Numbered from the stretch's first letter, positions 8,578-17,102 are shown. The stretch is DNA of 64,000 nt from Anaerolineae bacterium (GCA_021463195.1 JAJTXZ010000006.1:1-64000); one strand, 5' to 3'. Translations and numbers: made by a program. The notes: a model not told the origin generated them from the letters alone.

Positions 8578-9083
8578 CGCGTTTTCTCCAATGATTCCAA
8601 AATCCATTGCCGATGTTCGTCGTAATGTTCAAAGGTGTTGCCCGCCAGCATGTCGAACGCGGGACTGCCGTTGCGCCACGCGAACCGATTGGGATCAAAA
8701 ATATCGTTTTCGTTCATCTGCGCGACGAAATCAAAAATGGCGCGATGGGTTGCGCGAAAATCTTGCAGCACGTCGTCGAGCGCGCGATTTTTATTTTGCT
8801 CGAACAGATGCGTATTTAATTTTTCCATCACCGCTTCGCGCTCGGCTTCGGTTTCGTACTGAAACCCTTGAACAAAACGTTTCACCTCTTCGCCGCGCAA
8901 GGAACGCGCGAGCCAATCGAGCGACATTTTTTCCCAATCAATCAAATGCGCGAGCGAATCTTTGACGCTCCATCCTTCGTTTAGAATGGGCGCGGTTTTT
9001 TCGTCGTCGCTCAACGCGGCGAGAAAGCGCATCATGTCTTGATGCGCGCGTTCGATTTCGCGCAACAGTTCTTGTTTGTTCAT
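8574..9083 (-). CDS. DinB/ClbS-DfsB family four-helix protein, paralogue
   Basis: 169 aa, starting MNKQELLREIERAHQDMMRF. It is alignable along its whole length with the next gene: GWSVKDSLAHLIDWEKM, NTHLFEQNKNR, and NTFEHYDEHRQWILESL. It overlaps both neighbours by 4 nt (ATGA), so all three are probably translated as a coupled unit. Metal-binding His positions are kept. The substrate is unknown. As with its paralogue, a thiol-dependent or detoxifying role is only a family-level possibility. Confidence 0.85.
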   Translation of the reverse strand: MNKQELLREIERAHQDMMRFLAALSDDEKTAPILNEGWSVKDSLAHLIDWEKMSLDWLARSLRGEEVKRFVQGFQYETEAEREAVMEKLNTHLFEQNKNRALDDVLQDFRATHRAIFDFVAQMNENDIFDPNRFAWRNGSPAFDMLAGNTFEHYDEHRQWILESLEKTR

Positions 9084-9709
9084 TCGAGTCCTATCCTTTG
9101 CAAGAATGCGTGTCCGAGCGCGGCGAGAACATCGGGCGCGAAAATTTGCAAGAGCGCAAGCGCCGCGAGAACCGCGCAAAAAATAAACAGCGCAACACCC
9201 AACAAACGTCCGGGCAAACTCACAATAAAGCGCGCGAGCGTATTGCCGCCTTGCGCGTCGCTAGCGAAAACCAGCGTCAACGCACACAGCATTCCCACCG
9301 CGCTGCCGACCAATAGCTGTACTCCTATTCCTTGCGTCGCGCCAAAAAATCGCTGCGCACGCTCGGGCACCGGCGCACGCGGATTCAGCATTGACAAAAT
9401 GCCGTATCCCATGATAAACACGCCGCCGCTAATAAACACAAGCCCCCACGCGCGCGCCAAGATTTCTTGAATCTGCGCGGCAACGCGAATGCCGCGCTGA
9501 AAAATTCGCAGCTCGCGCGTTTGAAGCGCATTCACGCCCCAGGCAATCACCGCCGCGCCAAAAAAAGCTGCGCCGAGCGAAACCAAGCGCTCAATGTTCA
9601 AAACGCTGCCGAGTCCGACACTCACAAACATCGCGACAGCGAAAGCGGTGCCGACATCATCCGCGCTTTTGAAATGTTGCGCGAGCCACGCTTGAATTTT
9701 ATCCATCAT
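9080..9709 (-). CDS. Multi-pass membrane protein of unknown function
   Basis: 209 aa with about five hydrophobic segments: VGTAFAVAMFVSVGLGSVL, LVSLGAAFFGAAVIAWGV, WGLVFISGGVFIMGYGIL, VQLLVGSAVGMLCALTLVF and LLGVALFIFCAVLAALALL. A short cytoplasmic-type amphipathic start precedes the first. I recognise no family. Its ATG lies in the stop of the GH13 gene upstream, and its own stop overlaps the next ATG. The gene is therefore part of the five-gene coupled operon 13458-4904. Confidence 0.75.
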   Translation of the reverse strand: MMDKIQAWLAQHFKSADDVGTAFAVAMFVSVGLGSVLNIERLVSLGAAFFGAAVIAWGVNALQTRELRIFQRGIRVAAQIQEILARAWGLVFISGGVFIMGYGILSMLNPRAPVPERAQRFFGATQGIGVQLLVGSAVGMLCALTLVFASDAQGGNTLARFIVSLPGRLLGVALFIFCAVLAALALLQIFAPDVLAALGHAFLQRIGLE

Positions 9710-12700
9710 TTTTTCGCGCGCGTTCTATTTTGTTTTTTCGTTGTTTTAGAGGCGGCGAGTTTTGGCGTGGAAATGTTTTTCGCAGACGGCGCTTTTTTCG
9801 TAGACGACGCTTTTTTCGTAGACGACGCTTTTTTCGTAGACGACGCCTTTTCCGCAGACTGCTTTTTGCCAACGCGGTTCGCGGCAAGCGTTTTAGGCGC
9901 AGCCAATTTCTTGGGGGCGCGCTTGTTTTTACGCGCGGGTTTTGCCGCCGCGAGCAATTTGTCTACTTGATATCCCGATTTCGCTTCCGCGTCGCGCCAC
10001 GCGTTCCATTGCGCGAATTGTTGAATCAGCGCGGCGTTTTGTTTCGCCGCGTTCGTTTGCGCGCGCAAAATTTTGTACGCGCCGATGATTTGGAGCCAAT
10101 TCACCAACGCGCCGAACTGTTCTTGATTGAACCACCTGACGCCATCGAACTCGTTGACATTCAAGAATTGCGCGACGCTCGGGTCCGAGACAAGATTTTT
10201 GATTTTCGATCCCTCACGTTTGTTCGGGACAAGTTTTCGATTTTCGATTGATGCTGGATTGGCGAGCGCGATTTTGATGAGCTGAATCAACTGCCAGATG
10301 CGCGCGTCCGCGACGCCTGCCGCGCGTAACGCGTCGCCCAACATTCTGCCCAGCTGCCATTCGTCAATCCATGCCACAATTTGCGGACCATCCGCAAAGG
10401 CGGTCATCGCGTCCAGATATGCGAACGCCACAAGTCCATCGCGCGCCGAATCGTCGGCGAGACGATTTTGCAAATCGCCCAACGCGGCTTTTAAATCTTT
10501 CGACGCGCGTTTCGGCAGAGCATGTTCGTTCAACTGCCGCACGCCCGCTAAATTTTCTGCGACCATTTCCGCAAACGCGTTCTCATCCACGTCCTCAATG
10601 CCGTATTCCTTTACCACTTCCGCGAACGCAACCGCCTTTTCGTGTGTTTCCTTGTCTCCCTGTTTCCCTGTTTCCTTGCTACCTATCTCCCTGCTACCTG
10701 TTTCCGTGTATCTCCGAATACTCTCCCCATTCACCATGTCGCGGAACGCCGCATACAACGGCGCGAGTTGAATATCACGCGCGGCTTGTTCGATGTTTGG
10801 CACGCCGCGTCCGCGCAGACGTTCGTGCAGCTGCGCGTATGCGCCTTCGGGCGAATCAATGACTTTACGAAAATCGAGATAGACGGCGAATTTGTACGCG
10901 CCGAGCGCAATTTCAAAACCATTTTGAATCAATGCGCGCGCAGTACGAATGAATTCATTCTCGCTTACAACATCGCGGAAAATCACGAATGAATCTTCCA
11001 CGTCGCGTAAATTCAATCCTTGCGCGAGCGTGCGTTGCGTTAGCTTGTCGCGCGTTTTATCAAGGTAGGCGGCGGACAATTTGATTTTGCCGCGCGCTTC
11101 AGTGTACGAATTGTTGTACGCGACGAGTGCGCTTTCCTTTCCAACCCTATTCGAGTACGCGAAAACATTTTCTTCGACCGCGCCGTTCGGTTTATACACA
11201 TCGTAGAGCAAAAAGTTTTCGACGCCCGCGAACAAATAGCGTTTGTGCAACAGCGGAAAAATTTCGCGCTGATGCCGTTCGATGAGCCAAGCGTCGGGTG
11301 TTTCGTCAAGCATCGCGCGTTTGAATTCCATGCCGTAGCGTTCGGTGAAACCTTCGATTTGACCGTGACCAAACATCGGCAGCCCGGGCAGCGTTGCCAT
11401 CATCGTCGCCACGCCAAAATATTTGTCGCCTTTGCCGAATTGGTCAACCGCCGTGCGCTCGTCGGGATTGTTCATGAAATTGACATAGCGTTTCAACACT
11501 TCGGGATCGAACTCGATGGTGTTTTTGATAACGAGACGATATTCGAGATTTTTTTCGTCGCGCAGCATGTGCATGAACGCGCTGTTGTAGACGCGATGCA
11601 TTCCGAGCGTGCGGACGAAATATCCTTCCATCAACCAAAACGCTTCGGCGAGCAGCAACGTGTCGGGCGCCTCGACGGCAACGCGGTCAACCACTTGGCG
11701 CCAAAATTCTTCGGGCATCGCCGCGTCAAATTGCGCTTTGGTCATTGCGAATTCGGAACGCGAAGGAATCGCGTCGGTTGTGCCGGGTTGCGGAAACCAC
11801 AAACGCTGATAATGTTTTTTCGCCAGCGTCATTGCCGCGTCGAAACGAATCACGGGCGTCTGCTGCGCGACGTGCAGTATCGTTTGAATCACTGCTTCGC
11901 GCACTTGCGGCAATAAATAATTCAACTGCGCGGTATCGTTCCACGGAAAACTTGTGCCGTCGTTGCCGTGATAAATGTAGCGCGCATCGCGCGTCGCATC
12001 ATCCGTTCGTTTGAACACCACCGCCGCGTCCGTCTTGTCAAAATAGTGGTCTTCAATTTGAATCGTCACGTTCGGGTCGGACGACAAATCCGCGCTGTGA
12101 TATTGATACGACGGATATGGCGGCACAGCGCTCTGAATGAACCACTCGGGATGTTCCATCACCCAACGCGAATCAATGCCCATGTGATTCGGCACCATGT
12201 CCGATGCGATGCGAATGTTGCATTTCCACGCGCGCGCTTTTAATTCTTCCAACGCGTCTTTGCCGCCGAGTTCATTTGCGATTTCGTAATCGTATAACGA
12301 ATACGCCGACGCAATCGCGCCCGTGTTGCCCATCATGTGTTTAATCGTCGCCGACGCTTTGCTGCGCTCCCACACGCCGATAAACCACAAACCGGTGATG
12401 CCGCGCGCGCGCAGTTCATCCAATTCCTCATCGGGAATCGCATCAAGCGTTTTTATTTCGCGCTGGTATTTTTTCGAGAGTTGGTCGAGCCAGACGTACG
12501 TTGATTTTGCCAACAGCACGAGATTCGGCATCCAATCCAAATCGGGACTGAATTGTTCGGGTTCGGGCTCGAACCAAACTTCTTTACCTGTTTCCGTGTC
12601 AACACGCTTTTGCAATTCGCGGCGAAACACGGGAACGGGCGGCGTCGTCGCGGTGAATCCTCCGCCTTCGCCGAACGGCGCGGCTTGCTGCTGCCACAAA

Positions 12701-13458
12701 AATTTTTGTTCTTCTTGAATGAATTGCATTCCGCCGATGGCGCGCGCGAAAAAGCGCGACGTATCAAATTTTCCCGCTGCCGCGCTCCAGCGATACAACA
12801 TGAAATCGAGTTGCGCGCTCAATGAATCGGGCGCGTTGAGAAATGGCGCGCGCAACGCGTCGAACAAACTTTGTCCCGCCGCGTCCACCGGTTCTTGCTC
12901 CGCAAAAAATTCGCGCAAATTTTGAACGACGCGTTGATACGCAGTTGTCGCAGACAACTGCGTATCATCAAACAATTCTTGAAACGGCGACGCGGCGGGA
13001 TTCTGATTTTCCAGCCACACCAAAAGCATTTCTTCCAGAACAATTTCGCGGTTGGCAATTCCGTCCGTCGCGCCGTTCAGATACTGTTCAATCGTCTCTT
13101 GTCCGTGATACACGGACAGCGGCGGAAAAATATCAATGAATGTTTGCAGCGTCGTTTCCACCGCGTCGCGCCCAATATTTTCGTACAGCGCGTTCACCGC
13201 TTGCGCCATCACATCGCCGCGCTGTTGGCGATATTCCTGCAAGACGGCGTGCAAAATTTCGTGAATGAGTCCGAGCGCGTTGAGTTCGCCCGCCTGCACT
13301 GCGTCGTCCGCGCCGCGCGTTTGATTGATTTCTTGCGCGAGCAGACGCGCGGCGTAAAAATTCGCAATGACGACATTGCCGCGCAGCGAGAACAACGCAT
13401 CGTCAACGTTATATTTTGCGCGCGCGGCGCGGGAGATGTGAAAGTGGAGGTGAGGCAT
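9706..13458 (-). CDS. GH13 alpha-amylase-family protein with extra N-terminal domain and Lys/Ala-rich tail
   Basis: 1250 aa, no signal peptide. A helical N-terminal region of about 300 residues of unknown family contains HEILH (residues 66-70), which matches HExxH by pattern. The GH13 barrel starts near residue 300: DMVPNH (420-425), the nucleophile Asp540 in IRFDAAM, the acid Glu605 in LLLAEAFW, and FMNNPD (661-666), where the usual His-Asp is altered but the Asp remains. A further helical C-terminal region follows. A word-repeat insert (ETGSREIGSKETG, DNA 10644-10714) sits between domains. The tail has near-identical KASSTK repeats, from an 18-bp DNA repeat at 9785-9850. It is likely an intracellular alpha-glucan-active enzyme; the glycogen genes are nearby. 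Confidence 0.85.
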   Translation of the reverse strand: MPHLHFHISRAARAKYNVDDALFSLRGNVVIANFYAARLLAQEINQTRGADDAVQAGELNALGLIHEILHAVLQEYRQQRGDVMAQAVNALYENIGRDAVETTLQTFIDIFPPLSVYHGQETIEQYLNGATDGIANREIVLEEMLLVWLENQNPAASPFQELFDDTQLSATTAYQRVVQNLREFFAEQEPVDAAGQSLFDALRAPFLNAPDSLSAQLDFMLYRWSAAAGKFDTSRFFARAIGGMQFIQEEQKFLWQQQAAPFGEGGGFTATTPPVPVFRRELQKRVDTETGKEVWFEPEPEQFSPDLDWMPNLVLLAKSTYVWLDQLSKKYQREIKTLDAIPDEELDELRARGITGLWFIGVWERSKASATIKHMMGNTGAIASAYSLYDYEIANELGGKDALEELKARAWKCNIRIASDMVPNHMGIDSRWVMEHPEWFIQSAVPPYPSYQYHSADLSSDPNVTIQIEDHYFDKTDAAVVFKRTDDATRDARYIYHGNDGTSFPWNDTAQLNYLLPQVREAVIQTILHVAQQTPVIRFDAAMTLAKKHYQRLWFPQPGTTDAIPSRSEFAMTKAQFDAAMPEEFWRQVVDRVAVEAPDTLLLAEAFWLMEGYFVRTLGMHRVYNSAFMHMLRDEKNLEYRLVIKNTIEFDPEVLKRYVNFMNNPDERTAVDQFGKGDKYFGVATMMATLPGLPMFGHGQIEGFTERYGMEFKRAMLDETPDAWLIERHQREIFPLLHKRYLFAGVENFLLYDVYKPNGAVEENVFAYSNRVGKESALVAYNNSYTEARGKIKLSAAYLDKTRDKLTQRTLAQGLNLRDVEDSFVIFRDVVSENEFIRTARALIQNGFEIALGAYKFAVYLDFRKVIDSPEGAYAQLHERLRGRGVPNIEQAARDIQLAPLYAAFRDMVNGESIRRYTETGSREIGSKETGKQGDKETHEKAVAFAEVVKEYGIEDVDENAFAEMVAENLAGVRQLNEHALPKRASKDLKAALGDLQNRLADDSARDGLVAFAYLDAMTAFADGPQIVAWIDEWQLGRMLGDALRAAGVADARIWQLIQLIKIALANPASIENRKLVPNKREGSKIKNLVSDPSVAQFLNVNEFDGVRWFNQEQFGALVNWLQIIGAYKILRAQTNAAKQNAALIQQFAQWNAWRDAEAKSGYQVDKLLAAAKPARKNKRAPKKLAAPKTLAANRVGKKQSAEKASSTKKASSTKKASSTKKAPSAKNISTPKLAASKTTKKQNRTRAKK
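9785..9850 (-). repeat. 18-bp tandem repeat encoding KASSTK units
   Basis: GACGACGCTTTTTTCGTA is repeated three to four times with slight decay at the edges, inside the 3' end of the GH13 gene. Copy number can probably vary without frameshift because the unit is a multiple of three. Confidence 0.85.
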
Positions 13459-13498
13459 GATACTTTTCGTAAGAAATAGCAGAAATCCGTTTCAAAAT

Positions 13499-13635
13499 TT
13501 TGAATGACAACATCGCCAGAAACGGTTATGCTGTCATTCAAACGAAGCGTAAATCCAGTTTAGAGAGGAAGGTGGTTGATCCACCCTTCCCGCTGCAGCG
13601 GAGCGTCTCACTCTGGGGGCTTCGTTTTTTTATTT
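13499..13635. other. Structured non-coding element between the GH13 gene and the restriction locus
   Basis: Perfect 11-bp inverted repeat TTTGAATGACA (13499-13509) / TGTCATTCAAA (13532-13542). Directly after it, AACGAAGC (13541-13548) pairs with GCTTCGTT (13619-13626) around three smaller hairpins: GGAAGGTGG/CCACCCTTCC (13567-13590), CCGCTGCAGCGG (13590-13601) and GAG-CGT-CTC (13601-13609). CCAG (13555-13558) can also pair with CTGG (13613-13616). On the plus strand the closing stem runs into seven Ts, like a terminator, although both flanking genes are on the minus strand. It could be a plus-strand small RNA, a boundary element of the restriction cassette, or a palindromic repeat. Confidence 0.55.
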
Positions 13636-14334
13636 AGATTTCTCGATAACTACATTCGCCAACTCTTGCGGCGCAACTTGATACGCCTCAAACGCCAAGA
13701 TATTTTTGTGTGTAATCCCAATTTGATATTCAACACCGCCGCGATGTTGGTGACTCAAATATAGATTCGATTTCACTTGGTCATGCGACAATACCCAATA
13801 TACAATTTCATCCACCCAAACGCCGATAAAGACAAAAGCATCGCAGACATCGAATTTCAACTGCTGAAAATTCATCCAGAACGGTTCCAAAGAGTCGCGA
13901 CGTAATGCTTTGGAGCTAACGGCGCCGCGTTGTTTGGTATGAATTGCCCGCGCGGCTTTGACCTCGACGCGCGCGCCGTCAAGCCACAAGTCGTACTGTC
14001 CCACATAATTCGGGTCGAGTGTGCGCGTCGGTTTTTGAAAACGTGGGTCAATATCTTGTAAATGTTGCTCTCCCCAAATTTGTCCAAACACACGCGGGGC
14101 TAAACCAAACAGGTCAAGATAGCGATTGGATGAAACATAGTTGGCGCGCAATTTCTCGTACTCACGAAACGACAGCGCGCGTCGATCTACCAGAAACGTC
14201 AAAATATATTCATATTCGTTAAACGGAAAAACAGAGACCAAACCATTTAACCGCGCTTGCAATAGCTTTTGGTCTCGCGGTTCAAGTGAAATAACAAGGC
14301 GATCCAGATACGCGCGTAATTCGTGAGTGGTCAT
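13630..14334 (-). CDS. Type II restriction endonuclease, PD-(D/E)XK fold (probable)
   Basis: 234 aa. The core reads GQYDLWLDGARVEVKAAR, a D-(x)n-E-x-K arrangement expected for a PD-(D/E)XK nuclease, with strands before and after it (AFVFIGVWVDEIVYWVLS). No sequence-specificity subfamily is recognised. Its ATG overlaps the stop of the adjacent beta-class DNA methyltransferase by 4 nt, the normal coupling of a restriction enzyme with its modification partner. Base composition is lower in GC than neighbouring metabolic genes, consistent with transfer. Confidence 0.75.
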   Translation of the reverse strand: MTTHELRAYLDRLVISLEPRDQKLLQARLNGLVSVFPFNEYEYILTFLVDRRALSFREYEKLRANYVSSNRYLDLFGLAPRVFGQIWGEQHLQDIDPRFQKPTRTLDPNYVGQYDLWLDGARVEVKAARAIHTKQRGAVSSKALRRDSLEPFWMNFQQLKFDVCDAFVFIGVWVDEIVYWVLSHDQVKSNLYLSHQHRGGVEYQIGITHKNILAFEAYQVAPQELANVVIEKSK

Positions 14335-15353
14335 TTTTCAATTTCAGGAAACGGATTCTCCCACTGCCAACCCGTTTTCCCCATCGCGCGAAAGTGTTCC
14401 AAACGCCGAATCGTGATTTCCGCAAAGATGGGGTCTAAATCAAAAGTGTACACGCGCCGCCCCAATCGTTCACCTGCAATCAAAGTTGTTCCTGAATGGG
14501 CAAAAAAATCAACCACGAGTTCGTTCAGATTCGTACTCGCTTGCAAAATCCGCTCAATCGCTTTTAACGGTTTTTGCGCGTAGCAGCCCGAAACATTTTC
14601 TTGCATTCGATAAAACACTTGCTGAATGTCCACCCACACATTTCCCGCGCGGATGTTTTCCGATTTACTGCGTTCCAAATTTTCCGTCACCCGTCCATTC
14701 ACCTTTTTATAATAACCGCGCAAAATTTTTGGAATGTCCGTGTATTCCGCCTCGATGTTAAAGATTGGATTGCCGTGTACATAGTACAATAATTCTTGGC
14801 GCACCCACATCCAATTTTTCTGCGTTCCGTAACCGCGCTGATTTCGCATCGTGATGAAATTGCGCGGACGTAGTTCAGAAAATTCGCGCATCAAAATCAT
14901 GAAATCGGGCAGCGGTTGAAAATTATCCGAAACATCCGCGCCGAGCCAGACATAAAAATGCGCGTCATCGTCCAACACAGCCACACTATTTTCAATCCAT
15001 GCGCGCGAAAATTTTAGATACGCGTCCAAATCAATTTTCGAGAGATTCGCGGTATTCGCGTTACCCACTTGTACGTTATACGGCGGGTCATTGAGTACAA
15101 GCCGCGCCCTGTCGCCGTGCATGATTTTTGCGACATCGGCGCGTTTCGTCGCATCCAGCACACCAACGCGATGCCCAGAAATAGGGTCTTGCCAAATCTC
15201 GCCATATTGCAAACGGCACAACGGCAAAATTTTCGCGCGCAATTCCAAATCAAGGTCAAGACGCGGCAAGCGTTCTGTTGTCGTCGGCTGCTCTCGCGCA
15301 GTCTCCGGCGCGGCTGGAAGTGAAAACAAAATGTTTTGTTTGGTAGTTTTCAT
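14331..15353 (-). CDS. DNA methyltransferase, beta-class (type II R-M)
   Basis: 340 aa. The catalytic motif IV is LNDPPYNVQVGN, and the SAM-binding motif FAHSGTTLIAGERLGRRVY follows it, which is the beta-class order (IV before I). The target region between them contains FITMRNQRGYGTQKNWMWVR. DPPY can serve N6-adenine or N4-cytosine methylation, so the base is not assigned. The gene overlaps both neighbours by 4 nt (ATGA at 14331-14334 and at 15350-15353), forming a coupled restriction-modification operon. Confidence 0.85.
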   Translation of the reverse strand: MKTTKQNILFSLPAAPETAREQPTTTERLPRLDLDLELRAKILPLCRLQYGEIWQDPISGHRVGVLDATKRADVAKIMHGDRARLVLNDPPYNVQVGNANTANLSKIDLDAYLKFSRAWIENSVAVLDDDAHFYVWLGADVSDNFQPLPDFMILMREFSELRPRNFITMRNQRGYGTQKNWMWVRQELLYYVHGNPIFNIEAEYTDIPKILRGYYKKVNGRVTENLERSKSENIRAGNVWVDIQQVFYRMQENVSGCYAQKPLKAIERILQASTNLNELVVDFFAHSGTTLIAGERLGRRVYTFDLDPIFAEITIRRLEHFRAMGKTGWQWENPFPEIEK

Positions 15354-16084
15354 ATCGCCAATCCCATCTCCATCTGTCGTTTTACCTCTTCATTCTCCCC
15401 AATCCGCGCGCCGCGCAAATTTTCGATGTTCACCACCGCGCCGAAACGCGTGAAAATTTCAAAAAAGCGTTCCGCGTTATTGCCCCAATAAATCAACGCG
15501 CATGACATTGGCGCGCCTTTGCCACCGTCTTGACCGTTCACCAAGAAACGCAAGCGTGTGTCGTACAAAAAACAAATGGCGGTTGCTTTGCCAAACACAT
15601 ATTTTTTCCAATGCCCCGTGTTCGTCGCGACAGGCACGAGCGCAATCACTTCGGAATCATACACGCGATAAGCGTACTCGCAGCGCGCAAACCAATGCTT
15701 GATGGACGTGCCATGTTTTTGGTCAATGCCATACGGCGGATTCACATAGATTGTGGAGAAATCCCACGATGCTTTCAAGCCATCTTGTTTTGGCAGCATG
15801 TATTCGACTTGGGCGTGAACAATCGAATGAGGGTTCGAGCAAGGGTCGAGCTGAATCGCACCGCCAAAAAATTCGCGGATAGCATTCACGTATTTTGGCG
15901 GCGTGCCCCAATCCCGTGTCGTGCCAATTATTTTTCTGCCAGCGGTCATAGTCCGTATACCTTGCGCCAATTTTTCGATGCGATTCCTATTCGCGTCAAA
16001 GTACGTTTGCAAAACCTGGCCAGCTTGATAGTCCATTTGCACTTTGGTAAAACGATTTCCCTTTTTTGCAGATTGTACAAGCAT
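15350..16084 (-). CDS. Phage-type DNA N6-adenine methyltransferase (Dam-like)
   Basis: Up to 244 aa. DWGTPPKYVNAIREFFGG, then LDPCSNP and YVNPPYG, are the hallmarks of the phage-type Dam family (DNA N-6-adenine methyltransferase), with NPPY as catalytic motif. The start is uncertain. The ATG at 16084 overlaps the upstream gene by 89 bp in another frame, ATGs at 16036 and 15949 are alternatives, and none has a good ribosome site. The extra N-terminal region (QAGQVLQTYFDANRNRIEKL) looks like real protein, so the two overlapping frames may be one gene broken by a frameshift. A second methyltransferase next to a complete R-M pair is unusual. Confidence 0.8.
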   Translation of the reverse strand: MLVQSAKKGNRFTKVQMDYQAGQVLQTYFDANRNRIEKLAQGIRTMTAGRKIIGTTRDWGTPPKYVNAIREFFGGAIQLDPCSNPHSIVHAQVEYMLPKQDGLKASWDFSTIYVNPPYGIDQKHGTSIKHWFARCEYAYRVYDSEVIALVPVATNTGHWKKYVFGKATAICFLYDTRLRFLVNGQDGGKGAPMSCALIYWGNNAERFFEIFTRFGAVVNIENLRGARIGENEEVKRQMEMGLAI

Positions 16085-16463
16085 TTCTCAAGATACCATC
16101 GCGCGTCAACAGCGTAGCATTGATTCTGTGAAAATCATTTGTCGAAAAGTTTGGAAGCAGTTTTGGAAAAATCTGGGCGGAGGTGATAGGACGTTTTGTG
16201 AGGTCAACTGCCAAGTGAAACTCGCGTAATGTCGGATGCAGCGAATACTCGACATTGTGAGTAATTTCGGGATTTCCAAACTCGGCAAGCCCGCGTTCGA
16301 TTCCAATCGAATGTTCAAGCCCCCAAGATTTCAACATATAAAACGTAATCACCTCGACGAGTGTGCCGAGCGCGCGCCCCGCCGCCTTTTTCGCGTCTTG
16401 CGTGTAATGAAAAACGTCTTGCGCCAAAATTTTTTGCAGTGCATCAACCGATTCATATGCCAC
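15996..16463 (-). CDS. Possible restriction-endonuclease-like protein, perhaps truncated
   Basis: 155 aa from a GTG at 16463, with GGAGG 8 nt upstream. KKAAGRALGTLVEVITFYML followed by HNVEYSLHPTLREFHLAVDL resembles N-terminal parts of restriction enzymes, but I cannot name the family and see no certain catalytic triad. The last 25 residues (ICKKGKSFYQSANGL) run over the start of the Dam-like gene in a different frame and look out of frame. A single-base change in the AAAAAA run near 16066-16071 would join the two frames. It could be an intact short gene, a truncated endonuclease, or the N-terminus of a fusion. Confidence 0.5.
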   Translation of the reverse strand: MAYESVDALQKILAQDVFHYTQDAKKAAGRALGTLVEVITFYMLKSWGLEHSIGIERGLAEFGNPEITHNVEYSLHPTLREFHLAVDLTKRPITSAQIFPKLLPNFSTNDFHRINATLLTRDGILRNACTICKKGKSFYQSANGLSSWPGFANVL

Positions 16464-16471
16464 TATTCATT

Positions 16472-16511
16472 CCTCCAAAACCCCGCAAGCGTCACCCGCG
16501 CCTCATCCTCA
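16472..16511 (-). repeat. 40-bp direct repeat, copy B (deaminase-tail remnant)
   Basis: Matches 17109-17148 at about 35 of 40 positions by eye. On the minus strand it reads (C)EDEARVTLAGFWR, plainly a copy of the C-terminal end of the deaminase encoded at 17103-17591, followed by GGAGG. The pair of repeats brackets the Uma2 gene. Confidence 0.8.
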
Positions 16512-16518
16512 CAATACA

Positions 16519-17100
16519 CTATTCGGACACTTCCGCCCCTTCATAAATCGCCGCAACAGAAACCTCAATTCCAACCGCTTTCAATTTGAGTATATCTTTC
16601 AATTCTTCGAGCGCTTCAAAGACCCAGAACTTGGTTTTATCGCGACGAAAAATTTCGACAGAAACGCGCGCTTGGTCAATCAAGACATATTCTTGCAACG
16701 AAGGGATCTGACGATACGCGGCAAATTTTTGCGAGCGGTCAAAGTTACTTGTGGATTCGCTCAAGACTTTAAAAATCACAATGGGGTTCAAAACTACATC
16801 TTGCCGTCCCGCGTCAAATTCAATCTTGCCGCAGACGAGCATGACATCGGGATACGTGTACAGGTTTGCCTTTTTGATATACAAACGCAAATCATTGACG
16901 AACGAGCGGCACGGCAGTTTATTTTTCCGAATGATGGATTCGAGCGCAAAAGAGAGATTGACTGCAATTTTATTGTGCGTTGCCGTTCCCCCCGACATAT
17001 CCCAGATTTCGCCATTCACAAACTCATGGCGAATCTCGGACCGCTCCTCCATTTTCAGATATTCTTCCGGTGTGTAAATCTTTTTTCGCGCAACAGCCAT
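16519..17100 (-). CDS. Uma2 family protein (PD-(D/E)XK-like nuclease fold)
   Basis: 193 aa. KKIYTPEEYLKMEERSEIRHEFVNGEIWDMSGGTATHN is the standard Uma2/DUF820 opening, shown here only as a whole-motif match. YTYPDVMLVCG with a downstream IVIFKVLSEST supplies the D...K-type core; the usual E-V-L-S is K-V-L-S here. SLQEYVLIDQARVSVEIFRR is the typical C-terminal half. The start at 17100 is chosen because GGAGG lies 8 nt before it. These genes are widespread in cyanobacteria and Chloroflexota, often in many copies, and their role is unknown. It is flanked by 40-bp direct repeats. Confidence 0.85.
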   Translation of the reverse strand: MAVARKKIYTPEEYLKMEERSEIRHEFVNGEIWDMSGGTATHNKIAVNLSFALESIIRKNKLPCRSFVNDLRLYIKKANLYTYPDVMLVCGKIEFDAGRQDVVLNPIVIFKVLSESTSNFDRSQKFAAYRQIPSLQEYVLIDQARVSVEIFRRDKTKFWVFEALEELKDILKLKAVGIEVSVAAIYEGAEVSE

Positions 17101-17102
17101 TT

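Noticed and set aside
9742-9900. Regular 18-bp repeat as a regulatory or mobile repeat
   Set aside because: It is in frame in the GH13 gene and encodes a Lys/Ser/Thr-rich tail; a coding explanation is sufficient.
13541-13626. Cloverleaf-like fold suggesting a tRNA
   Set aside because: No T-loop consensus, no 7-bp acceptor stem with CCA-type end in the right place, and no anticodon-like loop. It ends in a T-run instead.
13541-13626. Possible integron attC site
   Set aside because: The outer sequences do not match the RYYYAAC/GTTRRRY core sites and no integrase is near.
16060-16084. Programmed -1 frameshift at the A6G sequence between the endonuclease-like and Dam-like frames
   Set aside because: Joining the frames in the useful direction needs +1 (or -2), not the -1 shift that A-AAA-AAG promotes, and no stimulatory structure was identified.
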